Position numbers and translations under genes: made by a program
In this document: positions 33,290 through 39,709 of the stretch, in pieces
How positions within the stretch are numbered: position 1 is the stretch's first letter
Layout of the letters: the number at the start of each line of letters is the position of its first letter
Notes under the pieces: generated by a model
Told to the model about the DNA's origin: nothing
Database searches by the model: none
The model's input: only the letters and a program-made list of their open reading frames with translations
DNA from: Saprolegnia diclina VS20
Lineage: Eukaryota; Oomycota; Saprolegniomycetes; Saprolegniales; Saprolegniaceae
Assembly: GCF_000281045.1 (NCBI RefSeq)
Contig: NW_008246149.1
Coordinates: forward strand, 2,019-41,727
DNA length: 39,709 nt
Reading direction: 5' to 3'

Positions 33290-34552
33290 TTAAGGAGCCG
33301 CGTGTCCTTCGACCGTCACGAGTAGCCCGGCGCGTGTCTTCTTGACCTAAACGGACGTCTTGACTCGGAATGCAGCACAAAATAGTACCAAGCAACCCCC
33401 GATAGTCACGGCCGAGTTGACGCGCATTTGGCCGCGCTTCCATTGCAGCCACAGTGCGAGGACTGACGCCACGCGGGGTGGGTACTGCTTTCGACCCACG
33501 TCACGGACAAGGCGAGACAGCACTAGACATGCAGCGTCGGATGACATTGGTCTTGGCGTTCACCGTACCTCGGATCGCGAGCTCGTCAAAGAGCGTGGGG
33601 TCGGCCACAAATGCGTCGCTCAAGAGCACATGGGCTGGCTGCTTGGTTGCGTACTGTTGTAATAGCATCGTCGCTACACGGACAATCAGTGCCTTTGTGA
33701 GGACTGGCATAGTACCAGCCTGTTCCAGGTCTGCGTGCGCCTAGAAGCAAATTCAAGGTTCCATGACACATGAATCGTGCAGGACTACCTCGTCTGCGTG
33801 TTCTTGCATCGCAAGCAGCCGCTGCATGACATCGGCATTGCCCGGTGTCGCCTTGAGATCGCGCAGGCCCTAAATGCGTGGCTCTAGGGTGACGATCCTG
33901 CAGCAAAAGTCCGTTCGAAAACCTTGCGGATGCGGATACGGTCAAAGGCGTCCGAGTCGTTGGAAGGGTCTTCGACCCACGGCATATTGAAGCGATGACA
34001 CGTGTCCTTCAAGTCGTCCTTCTCAAACGAAAGGAGCGGGCGATAAAGGGGCACGGTGCTGCCCGACGCGATTGGGATGAGAGCTTTGCCCGGGATGCTA
34101 GCGAGGCCGCTCCAGCCGCTGCCGCGGCCAAGGCGCATGAGCAGCGTCTCGGCCTGGTCACCGAGGTTGTGCCCGACAAAGAGCCCATCGAGCTTCTCGG
34201 CGACGCACACCTCGTGAAGCAACTCGTACCGCTTCACACGCGCTTGAACTTGCAGTTGACTCCGTGCAAGCGCCCTGTCTATTGGCCAGCGCACCGTATG
34301 GATTTGATGGGGCACATGGCATTTGGCGGCCAACGTTCCGACATATCTCGCCTCGTCTGCACTCTCCTTGCGGAGCGCGTGGTCGACCGTGATCGCAAGC
34401 AGCTGCTTGGAGGGCTCGGGGGCCCACTCGCTGAGGAGGCACAGGAGCGACGTGCTGTCGGCGCCGCCCGAGAGCGCGATGGCGTACCGCCCTGAGGCGA
34501 CGCCGAGGCGGGCGACCGCGCCGGCGAACGACGCTGGTGTCACGGCTGGCAT
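33290..34552 (-). CDS. tilS: TilS-like tRNA(Ile)-lysidine synthetase
   Basis: In bacteria and organelles TilS converts C34 of tRNA(Ile)(CAU) to lysidine so that it reads AUA. Exons: 34552-33923, 33869-33789, 33740-33569, 33522-33389, 33346-33290 (357 residues). The PP-loop ATP pyrophosphatase motif SGGADS is at 28-33. Downstream family blocks are LAITVDHALR, GHNLGDQAETLLMRLGRGSG (~145) and PLLSFEKDDL. The C-terminal end has a TIGGCLV block typical of TilS tails. The ORF-defined exon 1 is certain; the four C-terminal junctions are inferred from frame and intron length. The first intron's GTTTTC donor is the weakest, and reading through the last intron would end at 33347. A mitochondrial role is likely by family, though no clear presequence is seen before the chosen ATG. 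It converges on the kinesin gene (54 bp) and diverges from 34689. Confidence 0.85.
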
Positions 34553-34688
34553 CTGCTTGCAAATGCAATGTCGATATCGGCCAATGGCATCGAGCGGCGC
34601 ATTGGATTGGCTATTTTTTCACGGGAATGGATTTGATTGGCTACATTATGGCAAAAGCTATCTTTGTCGACGCCGTGTCATTCTTGCG
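34553..34688. promoter_or_regulatory. Bidirectional promoter with four CCAAT boxes
   Basis: 136 bp separate the start codons of the TilS-like gene (minus) and the small gene at 34689 (plus). CCAAT lies at 34581-34585 on the plus strand. The reverse form ATTGG lies at 34601-34605, 34606-34610 and 34636-34640. Four copies in 60 bp is far more than expected. CCAAT boxes are bound by the heterotrimeric NF-Y factor in many eukaryotes and are common in head-to-head promoters. Binding here is inferred. Confidence 0.55.
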
Positions 34689-35183
34689 ATGGAGGCATTG
34701 CGGGCCAAGAAGGAAGAGCTCCTATTCGCGCAGAAGGAGCGCGCCGACCGGTTCCACGAGCTACTCACGGGGCCGCACGGGCTCAACGAAGCCAGCCGAA
34801 AGACGTGCAAGAACTTGGAGGCGGCGATCACGGCCTCCAAGAAACCGGGCTACTTCCTCTACTACGAGCAGCCCGATGTCGCCAAAGCCATCGTAAAGAA
34901 CGGCGAGCTGCGCAAGCTCCAGTCCGCGATCCTGCAATTGCAGCAAAAAATCGACCAAGTCGACGCCGAGATGGAAGCCCAGGCAGCCAAAACGTCGGCG
35001 CCGGCGGCCACCGAGGTGCAGACGCTCAAGCAGTGGTTCTCGACGTACGGCAGCCCCAAGCCCGTGACGTCTGGTGTCCTCACAAGCTTTGCGGCTGACC
35101 CTAAAGTCTATGGCGGCACCGAGCACTACTCGGCGTTCAAGTCGCAGTCGCTCACAATGAAGAAAGGGCGGTTGACAAAGTAG
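34689..35183 (+). CDS. Small charged helical protein, not recognised
   Basis: A 164-residue frame without introns, starting at an ATG 136 bp from the TilS start. The frame is open upstream, but that part lies over the TilS exon and is antisense shadow. The N-terminal ~40 residues are a charged helix (EALRAKKEELLFAQKERADR). The middle is Lys-rich (KTCKNLEAAITASKKPGYFL). A heptad-like stretch at ~80-100 (LRKLQSAILQLQQKIDQVDA) suggests a coiled coil. The end is polar and basic (MKKGRLTK). I recognise no family and no targeting signal. The codon bias (GC third positions) matches neighbouring genes, which supports a real gene. It converges on enolase, with only 33 bp between the two stops. Confidence 0.7.
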   Translation: MEALRAKKEELLFAQKERADRFHELLTGPHGLNEASRKTCKNLEAAITASKKPGYFLYYEQPDVAKAIVKNGELRKLQSAILQLQQKIDQVDAEMEAQAAKTSAPAATEVQTLKQWFSTYGSPKPVTSGVLTSFAADPKVYGGTEHYSAFKSQSLTMKKGRLTK

Positions 35184-35216
35184 TGAAGAAGACAAAAACA
35201 AAAGTGGATAAGGCAT

Positions 35217-36578
35217 TTAGATGGTCGAGTACTTGCCGAGGGCGTCAACGTCGCGGAAGTTCTTGCCGGCGTAGACAGCGGCCTCGCCCATCTCTTCCTC
35301 AATGCGGAGGAGCTGGTTGTACTTGGCGAGGCGCTCCGAGCGGCACGGGGCACCCGTCTTGATCTGGCCGGCGCTGAGGCCGACGGCGAGGTCCGCAATG
35401 AACGAGTCCTCGGTTTCGCCCGAGCGGTGCGAGGCCATGATGCCCCAGCCGGCCTTCTTCGACATGGTCACGGCCTCGATCGACTCCCAGATCGAACCGA
35501 TCTGGTTGACCTTGAGGAGGAGCGCGTTGCACGCCTTGGTCTCAATGGCCTTCTTGACGCGCGTCGGGTTGGTGACCGTGAGATCGTCACCGACAATCTG
35601 GACATGGTCGCCGACGGCCTCCGTGAACTTGATCCACGAAGCCCAGTCGTCCTGGTCAAAGGGGTCCTCGATCGAGACGATCGGGCTCGAGTCCTTGCAC
35701 TGGTCGATGAACGACTTGTACACTTCAATGAGCGCATCGGCCGAGATCTTCTGGTCCTCCGGGGCGTTAGCATCCTTGAAGTCGAGGTTGTAGCGGGCGT
35801 CTTCCTTGCCCGTGTAGAACTCCGAGGCGGCAACATCCATGCCGATGTTGACCTTGTCGGTGTAGCCGGCGTTGGCGATGGCCTCCTTGATGAGGTTGAT
35901 GGCCTCGCCGTTCTCGAGAATGTTGGGGGCGAAGCCACCCTCGTCACCGACGGCGGTCGCGTCCAAGCCGTAGCGCTTGTTGATGACCTTCTTGAGGTGG
36001 TGGTAGACCTCCGAACCGATCTTCATCGACTCGGTGAACGAGGCGGCGCCGACGGGGAGGATCATGAATTCCTGCATGGCGAGCTTGTTGCCAGCGTGCG
36101 AGCCACCGTTGATGATGTTGAACGAGGGCACCGGGAGGCACGGCGTGGGGTTGCCGGCGAGGTCGGCAATGTGCTGCCAGAGCGGCACGTTCTTGGCGGC
36201 GGCACCGGCCTTGCAGACGGCGAGCGAGACGGCGAGGATCGAGTTGGCGCCGAGCTTCTTCTTGCACCAGCCCCATTCGTTCTGCGTGCCATCGAGGACT
36301 TCAACCATGTACTGGTCGATCTCCTTCTGCTCGACTTCGTTCTTGCCGATGAGCGAGGGCGCGATGATCTCGTTGACGTTCTTGACGGCCGTCAAGACAC
36401 CCTTGCCCATGTAGTCCTTGCCGCCATCGCGGAGCTCAAGGGCCTCGAACTCGCCGGTCGAGGCGCCCGACGGGACGGCGGCGCGGAAGAGGCCCTTCTC
36501 GGTGACGAGGTCGACCTCGACCGTGGGGTTGCCACGCGAGTCAAAGATCTGACGGGCCTTGATCGACTGGATGGGCAT
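35217..36578 (-). CDS. ENO: Enolase (phosphopyruvate hydratase)
   Basis: It converts 2-phosphoglycerate to phosphoenolpyruvate in glycolysis and the reverse in gluconeogenesis. 453 residues, no introns. The N-terminal signature is [19 protein letters not shown]. By alignment to yeast enolase, catalytic residues are Glu213 (GDEGGF), Lys356 ([10 protein letters not shown]) and Lys407 (GQIKTG), and metal ligands are Asp248, Glu304 (SIEDP) and Asp331 (VGDDLT). The family stamp [11 protein letters not shown] is present. Residues 101-105 (EWGWC) are the pentapeptide insertion known from plant and apicomplexan enolases. The start at ATG 36578 matches the family. The frame is open for 65 more codons upstream but has no ATG there, so it is 5' UTR. 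A cytosolic location is likely. Malate synthase and enolase in one window are both gluconeogenic enzymes but lie ~28 kb apart. Confidence 0.97.
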   Translation of the reverse strand: MPIQSIKARQIFDSRGNPTVEVDLVTEKGLFRAAVPSGASTGEFEALELRDGGKDYMGKGVLTAVKNVNEIIAPSLIGKNEVEQKEIDQYMVEVLDGTQNEWGWCKKKLGANSILAVSLAVCKAGAAAKNVPLWQHIADLAGNPTPCLPVPSFNIINGGSHAGNKLAMQEFMILPVGAASFTESMKIGSEVYHHLKKVINKRYGLDATAVGDEGGFAPNILENGEAINLIKEAIANAGYTDKVNIGMDVAASEFYTGKEDARYNLDFKDANAPEDQKISADALIEVYKSFIDQCKDSSPIVSIEDPFDQDDWASWIKFTEAVGDHVQIVGDDLTVTNPTRVKKAIETKACNALLLKVNQIGSIWESIEAVTMSKKAGWGIMASHRSGETEDSFIADLAVGLSAGQIKTGAPCRSERLAKYNQLLRIEEEMGEAAVYAGKNFRDVDALGKYSTI

Positions 36579-38827
36579 GGTAGTAGACGACTTGTTTGCG
36601 GGAAAGCAAATTCGAAAATGAGGAATCTGGCTCACCTTGCCCGATTGCCAAACCGTTATTCGCTTAGAAAAGTACACCGGAACGACCTGCAAGAGGCGCG
36701 CCGCCCGTCGGATTCCCTCGCCTTTAACGCACCCCGCGATGGTTTTATTCACGCCATGCGGTTTTGCATACAAACATCAAATGCATTAAATGCCGTAGGA
36801 ACACAATACAAATCACTTCGTTGCCGATACCAAAATAATACCAACAGACACTTGAACTTGGCTATGCGCCTTGCACTTTTTAAGCGAATGACCACGGCGC
36901 GGATCCCCACATTGCCGTTGCACATCCCTGCGATCCCTCGCCCGCCGCCGTCGACCGGTGCGGGAGAGACCCGAGTGGCGTCTGCAAGCGATGCATGATC
37001 CACGACAAGTCGACGACATGTGAGCGTGTAGGACCAAGCCGACGACGCCGTCGATAAAGCGAAGCAAAAAAGTAGCTTGGGCGACAGCGTCAAACGCACC
37101 CAACTGCGAGCGCCTTCGCATGGGCGCGCCCGGCCATGATTCGCTGCCAGCGCACGCTCCCACTCTCTTTTGCGGTCTTTGTAAATCCACTGAGGACAAA
37201 GAACCGCCGCGCCACAAGAATTTAATGCCACGCACCCAATCTTTATCAAAGGTGTTTTCGAGAAAGGCGGCAGATGCGATCTGGCATCGCCACGTCAGCA
37301 AGCGCAACACGACACGAAGAGCTCTCTGGACGCGACGAGCCGCGATGAGCGCCATTGGCCATCCACGATGAATTGCTTGGAAGGATGCGGCATCGTGGTC
37401 CTCGATTGGATGACGTCGACAGCCGCGCCAAAGGATGCCACCGCACCGTGTCACTCTTGGCCACGAAGGCGAGCGGACAAAGACGTGATGGTGGGGTCAT
37501 TCGCCTCACTTCGACGAGCAAATTGATGCGAGAAGACTATCATGTTCCGTCGCGGCGGCTCCCAAGTGCGATCCGTGGATGGGTGCCACGGGCAGCGGAA
37601 CGGAGCTGTCGCAGCGCGTAAATCGTAGCGGTTGAGGATGCCTCGAGTGTACTATGGACTCGGCTGCTCACAAGCAAGTTCGGGTCCTCGGGGTGGTGCG
37701 TAGAAGAAATGCTGCTGCTCGACGACGGCCATGAAGCAGGGCAGCGCGATCGTGTCATGTCATTAGATTCGACGACTCTGAGTCGACTCCAGCTGAGACG
37801 CTGCAGGAAGGGTGATGGGGATGGTTGCGGGCACGGCGACAGCCTACGAACGAGCTTATGGAATGCGTCTGCAAAACAGCGCCATCACAACGTCTCGCGA
37901 AGCTCATTCTCTTTCCACACCAGGTTGGTGGATTGGTGCCATGGTTGGTATTGGCGTCGGGTGCGATAGCGGCAAAAACCTTGTGAAGTAAGAAGATCCT
38001 CTCTGCGGTTGGAGCAAGCAGCTAGTTTGCGCAGGCATTCGTGATGGAGTATGGTTGATGACGAGCTTTAGGCGTCCGCGGTCTCTTGACATCCGTCCTC
38101 GGAGCATATCGCTCGACCGTACGGGGGCTCTGGGGCTCTTTGGCGCACTGTTGGCCGTGGTCTCGTGAGCTCAAGGCAGTGCGTGGTACCAGCAAGGCGG
38201 CAACGATCCAAGGCGTTCAGTGTACTGTTGGGTTGGCTGACGACGACGACGACACGCGACGAGAACGAGCCGTGGGCTCCGCAGTCTTGACCCGGCGACC
38301 AAAGAAAGAGGGATGCTACTAGATTCTCTCGTTTTTGGGCGATGGATCAAATGGCGTCATAATGCTTGCGACCCCGGACGCGGAAGCATGGCCGCGCGGC
38401 ACGAAGGCTCATGCATCGTGCGTGCTCGGGGTGGTTTGTCGCTTCAGTCATACCACGCGCCTGCGATCGCGCGGTAGTGCCAGCAGAGCGATTCGCCCAA
38501 CCCTCTGCCTTCGCCGTCTACCGTGACGTTGTCTCGTGCTACCTGTACATGGCGATTGAGGCGCATCCCTGTGCAGCTTGGCGCTGACGCTAGCCGGCAA
38601 GGTCATCACGCCGGGTCGACGATACCCAAGATAACTTGGTTTGGTTTCCTCTCGCGTCCTGTGGGCTTCTACCAGCGCAGTACAATGTGAGGCAACACGT
38701 GCAGCTGCAAGCTCGCAGTGTCGTAAGGGCAACGCCTGGATAGGGTCAGACAGGCATGCGTGTCGTATTAATGGTCGTCGGCTACTACTGTATGGTCCAA
38801 GGCTATCTAATTGAGGAGGTGGTAAAC
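36579..38827. other. 2.2-kb stretch without a supported gene
   Basis: This lies between the enolase start and the bL28 stop, both on the minus strand. Its 3' end near 36600-36900 should contain the enolase promoter and 5' UTR. Several frames of 60-210 codons exist on both strands (for example 36813-37454 minus), but their composition is Arg/Cys/Trp/His-rich and out of line with neighbouring genes. They show no domain and do not splice into one. No terminal repeats were found. It may be decayed DNA or hold a non-coding transcript. Confidence 0.5.
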
Positions 38828-39208
38828 TTACGACGCCGGCGCTTTCGTGCGCGCGGCCTTGAGGGCCTGCGCGATGCGGAACCGAGCTTCGCCGCCCTTG
38901 ACGCCGAGCTCGGCGTAGTTTGTGATGCCCATGAGGTAGTTGTCGAGGCCGCCGACCTTGTCCACGCAGCGCATCGTGTGCGTCGTGACGTTGAGGCCGA
39001 TCATCTCGTCGAGCGCCTCGCTGTACAGGTGCTTCCACTGGTGGTTGACCTTCCACGACCGGCGCGTCTTGCGCTGCGAGAAGGACACGTTGTTGCCGAA
39101 GCGCTTGTCCTTGCCGCCAAAGAGGCCGCGGGCCGCGCGCCCAGAGACATGCTGCGGCTGCGCAGCGCGGCTGAAGCTCTGGAGCAGGAACGAGATGGAC
39201 GAGCTCAT
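38828..39208 (-). CDS. MRPL28: Mitochondrial large-subunit ribosomal protein bL28
   Basis: 126 residues, no introns. The core matches the bacterial L28 pattern: GKDKRFGNNVSFSQRKTRR, then RRSWKVNHQWKHLYSEAL and the closing TMRCVDKVGGLDNYLM. The first ~30 residues (MSSSISFLLQSFSRAAQPQ) are rich in Ser, Arg and hydrophobic residues without acids, a typical mitochondrial presequence. It is therefore nuclear-encoded and imported to the mitochondrial ribosome. The start is the ATG at 39208; the frame stays open upstream, but that part lacks the family pattern. The TAA at 38828-38830 overlaps a perfect GTAAGT, but no sensible downstream exon was found. Confidence 0.85.
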   Translation of the reverse strand: MSSSISFLLQSFSRAAQPQHVSGRAARGLFGGKDKRFGNNVSFSQRKTRRSWKVNHQWKHLYSEALDEMIGLNVTTHTMRCVDKVGGLDNYLMGITNYAELGVKGGEARFRIAQALKAARTKAPAS

Positions 39209-39614
39209 GCTGGAAGGTTTTCTTGCTGTGGCCGTCCAGTGATTTTGGCCGCCCAATCCCGTCACACTCGATACAACAATCCATCCAATTTCAGAGGTTT
39301 CCGCTGGGGAAATTAACTCGTATCGCTCTTCATCAGTGCCTAAATGTGTCCCTGGGAGGCTCGGTGGGTTGCCGACTCTGACCCGATTATTGCTGAGAAC
39401 CACGATGCCCGCACACAGGCACAGATCGAGAGACGCACTGGGCCAGAGAGACTTGGTCAAGTATTACTAGAACTACTACTAGTACCGGTATCGACCATTA
39501 TATAGTAGCTGCGCGTGAAATAAGAATGGGAAAGGATATACTGGTATTCGACATCGACAATCGCCCACACCATCTGGTTTGAAGTAGTGTGCTACGTGTA
39601 TTAGTGTTATATAC
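39209..39614. other. Intergenic upstream of bL28
   Basis: About 400 bp with no supported gene. It must carry the bL28 promoter and probably part of an intron or 3' sequence of the gene at the right edge. Short inverted repeat TACTAG/CTAGTA at 39465-39470 and 39479-39484, of doubtful meaning. Confidence 0.4.
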
Positions 39615-39709
39615 CTCGAGAGTTTCTTCTTGGTCTCTATGGCGCGCTTGTAAAACTTGGCGTCTTTCTCCGCTTGGGCGCGTCGCTGCTCGTCAATGTA
39701 CTCTTGCTG
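39615..39709 (-). CDS. Partial exon of a charged, helical protein
   Basis: Reading leftward from the window edge, only one of three minus-strand frames stays open. It gives ~31 highly charged residues (QQEYIDEQRRAQAEKDAKF, then YKRAIETKKKLSR), probably a coiled coil. A donor GTATAT follows at 39614, and an acceptor CAG at 39574 would close a 41-nt intron with a CTAAT branch-like motif. The gene's 5' part lies outside the window. Family not recognised. Confidence 0.4.

Noticed and set aside
36579-36773. 65-codon N-terminal extension of enolase
   Set aside because: In frame but without any ATG (the apparent start is TTG). Family similarity starts at 36578.
35427-36998. 523-codon plus-strand frame opposite enolase
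   Set aside because: Antisense shadow of a highly biased gene. It runs past the enolase start by chance and has no domain.
36813-37454. 213-codon minus-strand frame upstream of enolase
   Set aside because: Arg/Cys/His-rich, no domain, codon use unlike the neighbours, and no splice pattern joins it to anything.
1-39709. Prokaryotic or viral origin of the window
   Set aside because: Spliceosomal introns, Tra1, NPRL2, FCP1, kinesin and a mitochondrial bL28 with presequence show nuclear eukaryotic DNA. No viral hallmark gene was seen.

Overview
The window looks like nuclear DNA of an oomycete, most likely a member of the Saprolegniales. This is an inference from gene architecture and protein families, not from a database search. 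The genes are GC-rich, packed tightly on both strands and often cut by very short GT..AG introns. I placed 50 introns by reading-frame continuity, all between 39 and 62 nt. The 5' splice sites are unusual: 28 of 50 begin GTAC, 38 of 50 have C at position +4, and none of the 50 begins GTAAG or GTGAG. Forty of 50 acceptors end in TAG. The enolase carries the EWGW(C) insertion otherwise known from plants and apicomplexans.

Layout. Positions 1-2700 are an accessory patch: the 3' part of an ankyrin-repeat gene, a broken neighbour that starts on an ATGA overlap, and telomere-like motifs. Next come a one-repeat Myb gene (2697-3520, minus), about 2 kb with no supported gene, and malate synthase (5606-7192, plus). 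From 7455 to 20831 (minus) lies one giant gene for the Tra1/TRRAP scaffold pseudokinase, about 4389 residues in five exons. Then follow an AlaX-type alanyl-tRNA editing protein (21400-22678, plus), a Tubby-like protein (22783-24648, minus, 7 exons), NPRL2 of the GATOR1 complex (26090-27769, plus, 11 exons), an FCP1-type RNA polymerase II CTD phosphatase with a BRCT domain (28090-30563, plus, 11 exons), a divergent kinesin (30755-33235, plus, 12 exons), a TilS-like tRNA(Ile) lysidine synthetase (33290-34552, minus, 5 exons), a small unrecognised protein (34689-35183, plus), enolase (35217-36578, minus), a 2.2-kb stretch without a supported gene, and mitochondrial ribosomal protein bL28 (38828-39208, minus). 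The start of another minus-strand gene runs off the right edge.

The genes do not form one pathway. Shared themes are transcription control (Tra1, FCP1, Myb), tRNA and organelle translation quality (AlaX, TilS, bL28), central carbon metabolism (malate synthase, enolase), and nutrient signalling and cytoskeleton (NPRL2, Tubby, kinesin). Convergent neighbours end 33-105 bp apart in several places, and one head-to-head pair shares a 136-bp promoter with four CCAAT boxes.

The observations most worth following are the GTAC-type splice donors, a three-copy Ala/Gln-rich repeat block inside Tra1, a Tubby intron whose 5' end encodes a near-copy of the next exon, and a kinesin with degenerate switch motifs whose P-loop sits in a 29-nt micro-exon. 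I found no CRISPR array, rRNA, tRNA or intact transposon.
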